64,000 nucleotides of DNA from NCBI GenBank assembly GCA_020630875.1, contig JAHDIH010000001.1:620001-684000 (forward strand). Reading direction: 5' to 3'. Below the pieces are notes generated by a model. That model made no database searches. It saw only the letters and a list, made by a program, of their open reading frames with translations, and was not told the origin of the DNA. Below, piece by piece: positions 33,622-42,247 of this stretch. Both the position numbers and the translations under genes were made by a program. The DNA is from Deltaproteobacteria bacterium (lineage in GTDB: Bacteria; Myxococcota_A; Polyangia; Haliangiales; Haliangiaceae). How positions within the stretch are numbered: position 1 is the stretch's first letter; every line of letters begins with the position of its first letter.

Positions 33622-34707
33622 TTAGCTCCTATTATAAAACTTTCCTTTTACTATTTCTGCGGCAACTTTTTTCCCGCGGCAATCTATGGTGATTTTACTT
33701 CCAAAAGCAGATTGAGCTCTCGCGATTAAGGCCATACCTATCGACCCTTCCACTGATATGCCTTTTCCACCACTGGTAACTTCTCCAATGACTTCGCCGT
33801 TATCGCCGTGCACAGGGTAACCATGCCTTGGAATACCTCGTCCTTCAATTCTAAAGCCAACAAGTTTCCTTGGAATACCTGCTTCTTTTTGCGCTAGCAG
33901 TGCTTCTTTTCCAATGAAGTCACGACCGTCCATTTTTACGGCCCATGACAGTGTCGCTTCCAGGGGGCTAATGGTCTCGTTTAAGTCGTTACCATATAAG
34001 CAGAGCTTCGCCTCCAGGCGTAACGTATCTCGTGCACCAAGGCCCACCGGGACAATCCCCATCGACGCCCCCATATCCACGAGCTTAGCCCACAACTTCG
34101 GAGCCAAAGACGCCGAAGTGGCAATCTCAAAACCATCTTCTCCGGTGTAACCCGTTCGGGCGATCATGGCATCTAGGCCATCAAGTTTGCCGCGCACAAA
34201 GGAAAAAGTTGGTACGTCTGTCAAGTTTTCTGTAGAAAGACTGTTGACGAGCTCAACCGCGCGAGGCCCTTGAACGGCGATAAGACCGGTAGCGTCGCTT
34301 TCGTTTGCTACGGTGGTACCTGACTCTGCATTCTCCTCTATCCAACGCAAGTCCTTGGTCGTGTTTGACGCGTTGAGAATCAACAACCAGTTGTCGTCAG
34401 CTTCTCTGTAAACGATTAAGTCATCGATGATCCCGCCGTTGGGTTGGCACATCAAGGTATACATTGCTTGACCGTCGGTAAGCTTGCCAGGGTTATTGGT
34501 CATAAGTTTGTCGACGGTTGCTTTGGCCGTTGGTCCCGTGAGTCTGGCTTGTCCCATATGAGAGACGTCGAACAGTCCACCGGCGCTTCTTGTGGCAAGA
34601 TGCTCCTGCTTGATGCCTTGATATTGTATGGGCATATGCCATCCGCCAAAGTCGACCATCTTTGCACCAAGTGCAACGTGCTGTGAAAATAGTGGTGTTT
34701 CCTTCAC
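33622..34707 (-). CDS. gcvT: Glycine cleavage system T protein (aminomethyltransferase)
   Basis: About 361 residues from GTG 34707, which follows AGGA at good spacing and begins VKETPLFSQHVALGAKMVDF, the family's natural N-terminus; the upstream codons to 34743 have no similarity. Motifs: GGWHMPIQYQGIKQEH, DVSHMGQ, TNNPGKLTDGQAMYTLM, GYTGEDGFEI, GLGARDTLRLEAKLCLYG. It transfers a one-carbon unit to tetrahydrofolate and releases ammonia. It heads the gcvT-gcvH unit. The 80-base divergent spacer to the Nudix gene is too short for a glycine riboswitch, and none was seen. Confidence 0.96.
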   Translation of the reverse strand: MKETPLFSQHVALGAKMVDFGGWHMPIQYQGIKQEHLATRSAGGLFDVSHMGQARLTGPTAKATVDKLMTNNPGKLTDGQAMYTLMCQPNGGIIDDLIVYREADDNWLLILNASNTTKDLRWIEENAESGTTVANESDATGLIAVQGPRAVELVNSLSTENLTDVPTFSFVRGKLDGLDAMIARTGYTGEDGFEIATSASLAPKLWAKLVDMGASMGIVPVGLGARDTLRLEAKLCLYGNDLNETISPLEATLSWAVKMDGRDFIGKEALLAQKEAGIPRKLVGFRIEGRGIPRHGYPVHGDNGEVIGEVTSGGKGISVEGSIGMALIARAQSAFGSKITIDCRGKKVAAEIVKGKFYNRS

Positions 34708-34787
34708 GAGGAGAATCCTAGCGGTGGTCTTTACGCTTGCCAAGCATTTGATGGCTTATTAGACCTGCTCCGAGGTAGACTCATACC

Positions 34788-35411
34788 GTGAATAACAACT
34801 TTCTAGAGTGCCTAGGTGAGGTAGCTGGTACAGGTGGGTTTTTGCGGGCTCATAGAATGACTCTGCAAAATCATCGTCAAGACAATACGCTTTCTAAAAA
34901 GTACTCTTGTGAGTACGTGACACGTGACTTTGGAATGGCAGCTGTTGCTGTCGTTTTGTATCATCAGGGCGAAGCAGGAACAGAAGTGCTACTGCGGCGG
35001 GGACTCAGGCCACCTTTGCTTTCCATCGCAGAAAGTCCATGGAGCGTTGAGATTGTGGCGGGGATCGTAGAGCCGACGGACGTTGGAACGGAAGGCATTC
35101 GACGTCGAGCCGTAGCGGAAACCGAAGAAGAGGCGGGCTACATCATAAAAACGGACCAACTGGTGCCACTGGGCCCCGCATCCTACCCTTGTCCCGGGGT
35201 GTTTCCCGAGACGATCGTCTTTTTTGCGGCTGAGATCGCTGAGAAAGAAGCTGGCAAGGAAATTACAGGCGATGGCTCTCCTATGGAGGAGGGGGCCACA
35301 TGCGAGTGGGTAGATTTGGCAGAAGCGTTACAGCGATGCCAAAGGGGACAAGTGACCGATATGAAGACGGAGTTGGGATTGCGCAGGCTAAAAGATTTGC
35401 TGTCACGTTGA
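34788..35411 (+). CDS. Nudix hydrolase with variant Nudix box
   Basis: 207 residues (GTG 34788; GAGGTAG eleven bases upstream). An ADP-ribose pyrophosphatase-like protein: SVEIVAGIVEP followed by the Nudix helix, and FPETIVFFAAEIAE, the NudF-like strand after the box. The box reads GIVEPTDVGTE-x7-AETEEEAGY: four extra residues separate the Gly and Glu, and Arg of the REUxEExGU core is Ala. The metal-binding Glu pair is kept, so catalysis may persist, with unknown substrate. It is divergent from gcvT. Confidence 0.85.
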   Translation: MNNNFLECLGEVAGTGGFLRAHRMTLQNHRQDNTLSKKYSCEYVTRDFGMAAVAVVLYHQGEAGTEVLLRRGLRPPLLSIAESPWSVEIVAGIVEPTDVGTEGIRRRAVAETEEEAGYIIKTDQLVPLGPASYPCPGVFPETIVFFAAEIAEKEAGKEITGDGSPMEEGATCEWVDLAEALQRCQRGQVTDMKTELGLRRLKDLLSR

Positions 35412-35430
35412 TGAAAGTTGACGGTGGTTC

Positions 35431-36801
35431 TCAGCTTCCGTATTCATCTAACTTCCGATAAAGCGTTTTACGGTCAAGGCCCAAACGTTTCGCGGTTCGC
35501 GTCTTGTTGCCATTTTCATCTTTCAAAACATGAAGGATGTAACGCTTTTCTACTTGTCCCATCGTTAGCCCGCTCTGGCTAGCCGCGGAAAGAAAGTCAC
35601 CGGACGAATTATCTTGCAGTAGCTGCTTGGGAAGGTCCGCCGCCGAAGCTACTCCATTCACCGAAAGTGCATGGCAACGCTCTAGAACGTTCCTAAGCTC
35701 CCTGACATTCCCTGGCCAACGATAGTTAGAAAGATGACGAACAATCTCTTTGGGCAGAGGACTGGCATTGCTTTTCGCACACAACTCCTCCCAAAAGAGT
35801 TGAATTAACGCCAGCAAGTCTTCTTTCCTTGCCCTCAGAGGTGGCAACTCGATTTCGACTACGTTGATTCTGTAGAACAAGTCCTCTCGGAACGTTCCTT
35901 CTTTCATCATTGCGGCGAGGTCTCGGTTGGTGGCTGCAACTACTCGAACGTCGATATCGTGCGTAGTTGATGAACCTAGGGGACGTACTTCATTCTCTTG
36001 AAGGACGCGAAGTAGCTTACTTTGCATGTCGATAGGAAGTTCGCCGATCTCATCAAGAAAAATCGTACCGCCATTCGCTTCGCGAAACAGGCCAGCTCTT
36101 TCGATGTGCGCGTCGGTATAAGCACCTTTTTCGTGGCCAAATAGTTCTGCTTCAATCATCGTTGGCGCTAGTGCTCCTAGGTTGACCGCGACAAAGGCCT
36201 CATTTTTTCGAGGAGAGTGTTGGTGGATGGCTCGTGCGAGCAACTCCTTGCCGGTACCGCTCTCACCAGTCAACAGTACGGTAACGTCTCCTTCACATAT
36301 CCGACTTGCGATAGAGACCACCTCTTTCATCTCGTCACTGTTGGCTACAATAGAATCAAAGTCGTGGGTGCCTTGAAGTTGTTTTCGAAGAGCAAAAAGT
36401 TCTAGCTTTAAACTGCGTTCCCGCAGAGCTTTTTCTATCACCATCTGCAGTTGCTCAATTTCGAATGGTTTGGTGATGAAGTCGTAGGCTCCTAGTTTTA
36501 CAGCTTTGATGGCAGTGTCGATGGAACCGAAGGCCGTAACCATAATTACGTAAGGTGCAGCGGGACGGCTTTGAATTTCTCGCAGAAAGTTCATGCCATC
36601 CATCTCAGGCATGCGCAGATCCGTAACGATAATGTCGGGCTGGTGGGTGTCAATGCACAGCAGTGCCTCTTTGCCACTGGCAGCTTTGGAAACCGTGTGT
36701 CCTAAGTCGGTGAGTTCCTCCGCTACGAGTTCGCGCATTGCTTGGTCATCTTCGACGACCAATATCGATACTTTGTCTGTCACAGGTCTATTGTTCTGCA
36801 A
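35431..36801 (-). CDS. NtrC-family sigma54-dependent response regulator
   Basis: 456 residues. Receiver at about 11-125 with phospho-acceptor Asp61 (DIIVTDLRMPEMDG); sigma54 AAA+ domain at about 150-390 with Walker A GESGTGKELLAR, Walker B GTIFLDEIGE, arginine-finger region FREDLFYRINV; Fis-type HTH at the end (GNKTRTAKRLGLDRKTLYRKL). The sigma54-contacting loop, usually GAFTGA, is GAYTDA, a change seen in other deltaproteobacterial regulators. It activates promoters with the sigma54 holoenzyme when phosphorylated by the kinase encoded immediately upstream (26-base gap). Confidence 0.95.
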   Translation of the reverse strand: MQNNRPVTDKVSILVVEDDQAMRELVAEELTDLGHTVSKAASGKEALLCIDTHQPDIIVTDLRMPEMDGMNFLREIQSRPAAPYVIMVTAFGSIDTAIKAVKLGAYDFITKPFEIEQLQMVIEKALRERSLKLELFALRKQLQGTHDFDSIVANSDEMKEVVSIASRICEGDVTVLLTGESGTGKELLARAIHQHSPRKNEAFVAVNLGALAPTMIEAELFGHEKGAYTDAHIERAGLFREANGGTIFLDEIGELPIDMQSKLLRVLQENEVRPLGSSTTHDIDVRVVAATNRDLAAMMKEGTFREDLFYRINVVEIELPPLRARKEDLLALIQLFWEELCAKSNASPLPKEIVRHLSNYRWPGNVRELRNVLERCHALSVNGVASAADLPKQLLQDNSSGDFLSAASQSGLTMGQVEKRYILHVLKDENGNKTRTAKRLGLDRKTLYRKLDEYGS

Positions 36802-36827
36802 AGGGGCGCTCTCGTCAATGAACTAGA

Positions 36828-38282
36828 CTAGACTGCTGCGGGTAAGAATATGTTAAACTGCGCTCCTCCGCCTTTTGTATCTACAACTTCAATCCATCCT
36901 TCGATATCTCTAATGATACCGGCTACTACAGCGAGACCCAATCCGGTACCGGAGTCCCCTTTAGTGGAGTGAAAAGGTTCAAAGATACGCTCTTTATCTT
37001 GATCTGGGATACCAACTCCCGAATCTGATACGATCAATAGGATTACCGATTGTACTTCTTCAGATTCTACGCCTGGTCGTTTCTGTTTCTGTGGAATGGT
37101 AGTGATTGCTAACTCTTTGCGCTTACTATTTTTCATTGCTTGGATAGAGTTGACTACGAGATTGAGTACGACTTGATACAGTTGATCGCGGTCTAATGAT
37201 ACGAAGTGGTTTCGACATTGAAGTGACAGAGATGAGCGAATGCCCCCTCCTTGTAACTGTCCTTCCAAAAGCTCTAGTGCGCTAGAAATAACTTCATCGA
37301 CATCTGTCTTCGAACTCCCTGGTGTTACTAACTTCTTTCTCGTTAGGTCTAGCAGGCGTTGTATGATTCTGGTGATGCGGCTGGTTTGTTCAGCAATGAT
37401 TTCAGCATTTCTTGTGACGGCTTCTTTGTTGTCTTGTTTCTTGATTATGCCTTTTGCCCGACCACTAATGACGTTTAGTGGGGTGCCAACTTCATGTGCA
37501 ATCTCGGCCGCGAGCTGCCCTACCGTAGCCATAGTTTCAGAGTGCCGTAGTCTTTGTTCCAGAGAGAGCTTTGCCGCATTTTCTGTCTCGGTTTCTTGTC
37601 TGGATTCTCTCAGTGACTGAGTCATCTCGTTGAACCTGTCGGCGAGTTGTCCAAATTCGTCATCCCTTTGTTCTAATACCGCTTGCGATAAGTCTCCTGA
37701 GGCTACGCCGTCGATCCCCTGCAGGAGCGTTTTTAGCGGCCTCACGACCAACGTCGTAACCGTCAGCAACGTGCCAATAAAAACGAACCCGAAGATCGTA
37801 AGCATTGACGTTGTAGTTTGGCGTGTTTCTTTGGCTATCGCGGCGCGCACAGGAGCCATGGGCCTCGCGACTAAGACTTCGCCGACAATGTCAAAACCAC
37901 TGTCCGTATTGGGGAGTGGAATTCGCAGGGGAAGGGAAAATCTTAGAAAGCCGTTCTTTTCTACTCGCCTGATGGGAACTCCTTCCCAGTCTGTTTCATT
38001 AGAAAGCCTTTTTACTTCAAAGCTCCACTTTGGATGATTGGAGGTGAAGAGTCTGGTGGCGCTTTTGGCATTGGCATTGTTTTTAGCTGCACCATTTGTC
38101 TCTAGTACGCCGCGGAAAAGTCGCGCGACTTCCTCCGTTCGTTCTGAGGCTTCTAGACTCATTCGGGTCTCAACGTCACTAACTCGGTAATAACCAGAGA
38201 TAAATAGTAAAAGTGAAAGTAGCACCGCAATGGTTAGCGTGATGCGTATTCCTAAAGGCACGCGTGAGCCTAACATGCCCAC
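36828..38282 (-). CDS. Membrane sensor histidine kinase (NtrB-like)
   Basis: 484 residues: membrane helix about 12-30, periplasmic sensor to about 155, second helix about 160-180, HAMP (VRPLKTLLQGIDGVASGDLSQ), then phospho-acceptor EIAHEVGTPLNVISG and an ATPase core with NLVVNSIQAM (N box), SDSGVGIPDQ (G1), RIFEPFHSTK (F box) and GTGLGLAVV (G2). It should phosphorylate the response regulator encoded next. The periplasmic part has no recognised ligand domain. Divergent from the acyltransferase, with iterons and a sigma54-like promoter in the shared spacer. Confidence 0.95.
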   Translation of the reverse strand: MGMLGSRVPLGIRITLTIAVLLSLLLFISGYYRVSDVETRMSLEASERTEEVARLFRGVLETNGAAKNNANAKSATRLFTSNHPKWSFEVKRLSNETDWEGVPIRRVEKNGFLRFSLPLRIPLPNTDSGFDIVGEVLVARPMAPVRAAIAKETRQTTTSMLTIFGFVFIGTLLTVTTLVVRPLKTLLQGIDGVASGDLSQAVLEQRDDEFGQLADRFNEMTQSLRESRQETETENAAKLSLEQRLRHSETMATVGQLAAEIAHEVGTPLNVISGRAKGIIKKQDNKEAVTRNAEIIAEQTSRITRIIQRLLDLTRKKLVTPGSSKTDVDEVISSALELLEGQLQGGGIRSSLSLQCRNHFVSLDRDQLYQVVLNLVVNSIQAMKNSKRKELAITTIPQKQKRPGVESEEVQSVILLIVSDSGVGIPDQDKERIFEPFHSTKGDSGTGLGLAVVAGIIRDIEGWIEVVDTKGGGAQFNIFLPAAV

Positions 38283-38330
38283 TCAGCAGACAAAGGAAAA
38301 ACCCAAGAACTAAACTAAAACGACCCTCTG

Positions 38331-38376
38331 TTGCCGTCATTGCCGGTCATTGCCGGAATTGATTCTTGTTTTGCCG
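38331..38376. repeat. Phased TTGCCG iterons in the divergent promoter region
   Basis: TTGCCG at 38331, TTGCCGG at 38340 and 38350, and TTGCCG again at 38371. The first three are 9 and 10 bp apart, one helical turn each (with TCA between them), so one protein face could read them all. They lie upstream of a sigma54-like element and next to an NtrC-family regulator gene, which makes an enhancer or autoregulatory site plausible. Confidence 0.45.
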
Positions 38377-38386
38377 CGCGGGGGCT

Positions 38387-38402
38387 TGGGTGCTAACTTG
38401 CT
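38387..38402 (+). promoter_or_regulatory. Sigma54-like -24/-12 promoter
   Basis: TGGGTGCTAACTTGCT has GG (38388-38389) and GC (38400-38401) separated by the exact ten bases required of a -24/-12 element, with TTGCT at the -12 end. Transcription would begin near 38412, after the ATG at 38406 but well before the ATG at 38580. Confidence 0.4.
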
Positions 38403-38405
38403 TGG

Positions 38406-38579
38406 ATGTCACTTGAAACAAGATTCGATTCAAAGTCCAGCGTGTTGCGGGGCGTACTGTCTAGTGTGCAAATTTCTGGAGAAGTGGGAATTGGAGTGAC
38501 TCGACTTGCCTTCGCTCGACTTACTAACAAAATGTCGCTAGAGCGTGGCACCACAGTCTTGAAGCATTTTGGCGAGTAG
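38406..38579 (+). pseudogene. N-terminal part of the acyltransferase, ended by an in-frame TAG
   Basis: 57 codons from ATG 38406 (MSLETRFDSKSSVLRGVL ... TTVLKHFGE) followed by TAG at 38577. The next codon, in the same frame, is the ATG of the following acyltransferase, whose first residues (MVTHTKMVLTREV) look like the natural continuation of the family's N-terminal helix and strand. The part before the TAG supplies the 50-60 residues that the downstream ORF lacks compared with usual family length. This suggests one gene split by a nonsense codon; TAGATG could still allow re-initiation. Confidence 0.55.
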
Positions 38580-39146
38580 ATGGTGACGCATACTAAGATG
38601 GTACTTACTCGCGAAGTACATCCTTCGATACATCCGGACAAAACGTACGTCTATATGTCCAATCATCAGAGTTTGCTTGATGTCGCACTAATTTACGGAA
38701 CTTGTCCCGCCACTCATTTGCGAATGATCGGCAAACAGGAATCTTTCGACCATCCCGTCTGGGGGAAATCTTTGCACACCCTCGGGATGGTTCCCGTGAA
38801 GCGAGGAGATTCGAAGTCTGCCATTGCGAATCTTAAAAATGCGGAACGAACGTTTGCAAAAGGAGTCAGTCTTTGGATTGCTCCAGAAGGTACTCGCAGT
38901 CGCGATGGGGCGCTCGCCAAGCTGCGAAAGGGAGGATTCCATCTGGCCAAAGGGGGAGGCGTCGAGATTGTTCCAGTAGCTATTTCAGGAATGAGAAGAG
39001 TCTTACCTCCCGGTAGCAAACACGTTTCACCTGGGCTTCCAGTCAAAACCGTGTATGGAAAACCCATTCCGTGTGAATCAAGAACGATTGAAGACTTAGT
39101 TGATGAGGTAGAACGTTTCTACCAACTTGAAGTTTTAGCTCACTGA
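38580..39146 (+). CDS. 1-acyl-glycerol-3-phosphate acyltransferase family (PlsC-like), 5'-shortened
   Basis: 188 residues in the LPLAT fold: SNHQSLLDVALIYG (NHx4D active site), a substrate loop LGMVPVKRGDSKSA, IAPEGTRSRDGAL (EGT motif), GGFHLAKGGGVEIVPVAIS. It transfers an acyl chain to a glycerol-phosphate or related acceptor in membrane lipid synthesis. Members usually have about 55 more N-terminal residues; these are encoded just upstream in the same frame but are cut off by TAG at 38577. The core could be functional if translated from this ATG, since all catalytic motifs are present. Confidence 0.85.
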   Translation: MVTHTKMVLTREVHPSIHPDKTYVYMSNHQSLLDVALIYGTCPATHLRMIGKQESFDHPVWGKSLHTLGMVPVKRGDSKSAIANLKNAERTFAKGVSLWIAPEGTRSRDGALAKLRKGGFHLAKGGGVEIVPVAISGMRRVLPPGSKHVSPGLPVKTVYGKPIPCESRTIEDLVDEVERFYQLEVLAH

Positions 39147-39172
39147 AACGCGTAACGTTGAACGTGCGAAGG

Positions 39173-39745
39173 CTAAGCCGACACCCGCGTCAACGTATTT
39201 TGGTCGCTGTGATCGAATAACGACTCTCTACCCTTCATTTTCAAAAATGTCGTTTGACTGTAGTGGATGGTGTTTTCGTCTCGCATTTCGAAGTTGAATA
39301 CGTATTTTGTCGTTTTGAATTCTTTTAGCAGAAAGGGACTTGAGCAAATTCCAAATGTCTCAGATCCGGCGGTCGCTTCTAGTGTAAAGCGCGACGCATC
39401 TTTGGCGACCGTACCACCTGCGAGGATGGCCATTCCCCTAGGCGGCATAAAGCTCCTTAGTAAAATTTCAGAAGCACTATCCCACATCCAATAACCTACC
39501 TCTTCGTGAAAAGGGTCGGGCTGGTCTATGCGCCAAGCGGTGGTTCGGTAACGTAGTCCAAATAACGTTTGGTTGTGATTGTCCACTTGTCCCGTTAGCT
39601 CAAACTCCATTCGCTCTCGGTAAGGGCTTGTTTTGGTCTCCATGTACGTCGCTTCTTCGTCAGAAGGTGCTACGTCGGTACCATGAGAACCTTCCCAAAT
39701 GCCGGGAAGTAGTGCGAGAGGCCCAAGTCTTTCATCGTATTCCAT
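39173..39745 (-). CDS. Nitrobindin-like heme-binding beta-barrel protein
   Basis: 190 residues of the FABP-like/THAP4-like family: GPLALLPGIWEGSHGTDV at the N-terminus, HEEVGYWMWDSASEILLRSFMPPRGMAILAGG in the middle (shown here only as family context: EEVGYWMW and PRGMAILAGG), and HSDQNTLTRV at the end, where a terminal His normally ligates ferric heme. Proteins of this family bind heme in an open barrel and react with nitric oxide or peroxynitrite. No signal peptide. It is convergent with the acyltransferase gene. Confidence 0.8.
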   Translation of the reverse strand: MEYDERLGPLALLPGIWEGSHGTDVAPSDEEATYMETKTSPYRERMEFELTGQVDNHNQTLFGLRYRTTAWRIDQPDPFHEEVGYWMWDSASEILLRSFMPPRGMAILAGGTVAKDASRFTLEATAGSETFGICSSPFLLKEFKTTKYVFNFEMRDENTIHYSQTTFLKMKGRESLFDHSDQNTLTRVSA

Positions 39746-39837
39746 AGCCCAATGTTCTACTTATCTTCTTCTTTCATCAAGTGTTTGCATTAACAACATC
39801 AGCAATGAAGCACGGTACATTTTCTTGAAACTCAACT

Positions 39838-39872
39838 CAAAAGAGCGCGGCTTCCTAGGAAACTCGCGCTCT
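39838..39872 (-). terminator. Intrinsic terminator after the tandem ATP-grasp gene
   Basis: Perfect 8-bp GC-rich arms AGAGCGCG (39842-39849) and CGCGCTCT (39865-39872) with a 15-base loop; on the minus strand the stem is followed by TTTTGAG. A second stem, ACTATCA-AA-TGATAGT (39874-39889), lies between it and the stop codon at 39900. Confidence 0.7.
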
Positions 39873-39899
39873 CACTATCAAATGATAGTAGTTAAGATA

Positions 39900-42119
39900 T
39901 TAGTGCGTGCTTGTGCTTACGCCGGAGTCAATCCCGTTCGACTTACCGTTCTTTTTAGACGCGGTTGGTGGTGGAGTTTGCAGCCGTGCCATCTTTCTAA
40001 CGGCGCGCTCTGCTTTTGCAGCCGCGCGCTCCGCTTTGGCAGCCGCCTCCGCGAGCTTGCTTGCGGCAACTAGATTCTCGCTGGTGGTATCTTCTGCATC
40101 TCGTTGAGCTCGACGTTTGAGACGAAGTCGCTTAAGCCCACCAATGGTAATTTCCGCGAGGAGTTGATCGTATCCCATGCCAATGCCCTTTCCGATAAGA
40201 ACCAGGTCGGAATAGTCAGGCGTTAGTCCTGGAAGCGGATTTACTTCGATCACGTAGATTTGGCCGTCATCGCTCATCTTTAGGTCAACACGAGCGACGT
40301 CTCGACAATCAAGCGCCCAGAATGTTTCTCGGGCCACTTTTTCAATGGCTTTACGGTTCACTTCGTTAAGTTGAGCAGGGCAGTGGTACTCTACATGATC
40401 TTCCCACGACTGCTTAACTACAAAGTCGTAGACGGGACGTTCGAGTTTGTCGTCTTTGAAAACGATTTCCATTGCAGGAAGTACTCGCGGACGTTTATTA
40501 CCTAGCAGTCCAACGGTAAACTCTCTTCCGGATATGTACTCCTCGATGATTACGGGCTGATTGTAGGTTTCAAGACAGCTCTTTACGGTAGCGCGAAGTT
40601 CGTTTTCATTGTCTACGACGTTGGTCGTTCCGATGCCCTTTGACGAGCCTTCCGCATTCGGCTTAATGATCAGAGGAAACGTGAGGTCGCTGGATAGTTT
40701 CTCTCTCCCTGTTTCCATTACTTGAAACTTAGGAGTTAAAATGTCGTGTTGAAGCAATACTTTTTTGCAGAGTGCTTTGTCCAGAGCAATTGCCAAAGTG
40801 GCGCTGTCTGAACCGGTATAGGGAATGCCCATAAGTTCGCAGAGCGCTGGTACTTGCGCTTCTCGGTTTCTGCCTTCAACACCTTCTGCAATGTTGAAGA
40901 TTAAATCGACGTCGGCTTCCGCCAGTACTCTTGGTAGGTCTGGGGTGGCTTCCAGATGAACGACGATGTGTCCTTGTCGAGCCAAAGCATTAGAAATCGC
41001 GATAATGGTTTCTGGCGGGTCCCACTCAGCTTGTTCGTCGCCTTCTTTTTCACGCTTAACATTATAAGTGAACCCGACACGAATTGGTCGCGCAGAGTTT
41101 CGTGGACGGCGAAGGCCTAGTTCTGTGGCACTTGCTACTTTGGAACGTAGTGCCGCAGCATTGAGGACGGCAGCAATGGTTGCGTTGTACGTCAGGCCTA
41201 GCTGAGAGGTTGCAGCAAAAATGGCTGAATTAGGACTTAGTTGTGGCAACGTGTTGGCTTCGAGTAGGTAGAATCGTCCACTTTCAGTGACGCGAAAGTC
41301 CAGCCACGCGACGTCGCGAACGCCCAAAGAATCGAGAAGTCTTGAGGACACTTCTCGAAGCCTTGCAGCTACATCTTTAGGAATTAATGCCGGACAGCGA
41401 AATTGCACTGATTGTTGCTCTACGTGTTTCAGCCGATAATCGAGAATGTTGAAAGGGTTGCTTCCGTCACTCTCTGTGACGTGTTCCACCGGAATTAGCA
41501 GGCCGTCGTCATGGCCGACGCCGTGAATGTATCCGACAGATACGTCTACGCCTTCAATGTATTCTTCGACCAAAACTCCGTCAGGGTAGGACTTTAGTGC
41601 AGACCGCAGAACGCCAGCCAACTTTTCTGGGTCGTCGACGATGGACTCTTTGGCGATTCCCTTTGATGAACCTTCATAGTTTGGCTTTACGATGACCGGA
41701 AACGCGAGTCGCAAGCCTTCAGTAGGATTCTTCATCCTTGTAGTAATCAGCTTCCCTCTTGGCGTCTCGATTCCTGCCTTTTCAGCCACCAGCTTGGTGA
41801 GCCACTTATCTAAGGTTAGTGCATGCGCGTACCCATCGGACCCCGTAAACGGCATGTCCAACTCTTCGAACAGCGTCGGGTAAAATGCTTCGCGCATTTT
41901 TCCACTTTGTCCTTCCGCGGTATTGAAGATGATATCAGGATCGATAGTCTCGAGTCGGTCCATCACATCAGATGACGATCCGGATACCTCCACGCGCTCG
42001 ACTTCGTGTCCGGCTTCTTCAATGGCTGATGCAATCGCATCAACGGTTTCTTGGGTGTCAAACTCTGCTTCGCGTTCTGAGTTTGAGCTTCTTAGATTGT
42101 ATGTAAATGCGACCTTCAT
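39900..42119 (-). CDS. Tandem fusion of two D-Ala-D-Ala ligase-like ATP-grasp units
   Basis: 739 residues from ATG 42119 (MKVAFTYNLR); the open frame to 42248 adds non-homologous codons. Two complete ATP-grasp units: residues 1-340 with KPNYEGSSKGI, LVEEYIEGVDVSVGYI and LLEANTLPQLSPNS, and residues 345-680 beginning VGFTYNVK, with KPNAEGSSKGIG, IIEEYISGREFTVGLLG and VIEVNPLPGLTPDYSD. Both keep the Lys, Glu and Asn residues for ATP and magnesium. A final Ala/Lys helix (about 690-720, AAAKAERAAAKAERAVRK) follows. Normal Ddl is one unit of 300-370 residues. It joins carboxylates to amines, but the substrates need not be D-Ala. A fused pair could act on two ends of one molecule. Confidence 0.88.
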   Translation of the reverse strand: MKVAFTYNLRSSNSEREAEFDTQETVDAIASAIEEAGHEVERVEVSGSSSDVMDRLETIDPDIIFNTAEGQSGKMREAFYPTLFEELDMPFTGSDGYAHALTLDKWLTKLVAEKAGIETPRGKLITTRMKNPTEGLRLAFPVIVKPNYEGSSKGIAKESIVDDPEKLAGVLRSALKSYPDGVLVEEYIEGVDVSVGYIHGVGHDDGLLIPVEHVTESDGSNPFNILDYRLKHVEQQSVQFRCPALIPKDVAARLREVSSRLLDSLGVRDVAWLDFRVTESGRFYLLEANTLPQLSPNSAIFAATSQLGLTYNATIAAVLNAAALRSKVASATELGLRRPRNSARPIRVGFTYNVKREKEGDEQAEWDPPETIIAISNALARQGHIVVHLEATPDLPRVLAEADVDLIFNIAEGVEGRNREAQVPALCELMGIPYTGSDSATLAIALDKALCKKVLLQHDILTPKFQVMETGREKLSSDLTFPLIIKPNAEGSSKGIGTTNVVDNENELRATVKSCLETYNQPVIIEEYISGREFTVGLLGNKRPRVLPAMEIVFKDDKLERPVYDFVVKQSWEDHVEYHCPAQLNEVNRKAIEKVARETFWALDCRDVARVDLKMSDDGQIYVIEVNPLPGLTPDYSDLVLIGKGIGMGYDQLLAEITIGGLKRLRLKRRAQRDAEDTTSENLVAASKLAEAAAKAERAAAKAERAVRKMARLQTPPPTASKKNGKSNGIDSGVSTSTH

Positions 42120-42247
42120 CTGCAGTCCTATCGTTAGCAAAGAGGTATGACAGTCATTCCCCCACGAAATAGAACTTAATGTAACACGGGGTTCATGATT
42201 TTCATAGTTTGCGTGCGTTGCCAGAGGTGTGAGGTTACAATGAAACA

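Noticed and set aside
34708-34787. Glycine riboswitch before gcvT
   Set aside because: Only 80 bases of spacer and no paired aptamer-like pattern.
38577-38579. Recoding of TAG as a sense codon
   Set aside because: Several intact genes here (guaA, tuf, the PEGA lipoprotein) end in TAG without continuing, so a genome-wide recoding is unlikely.
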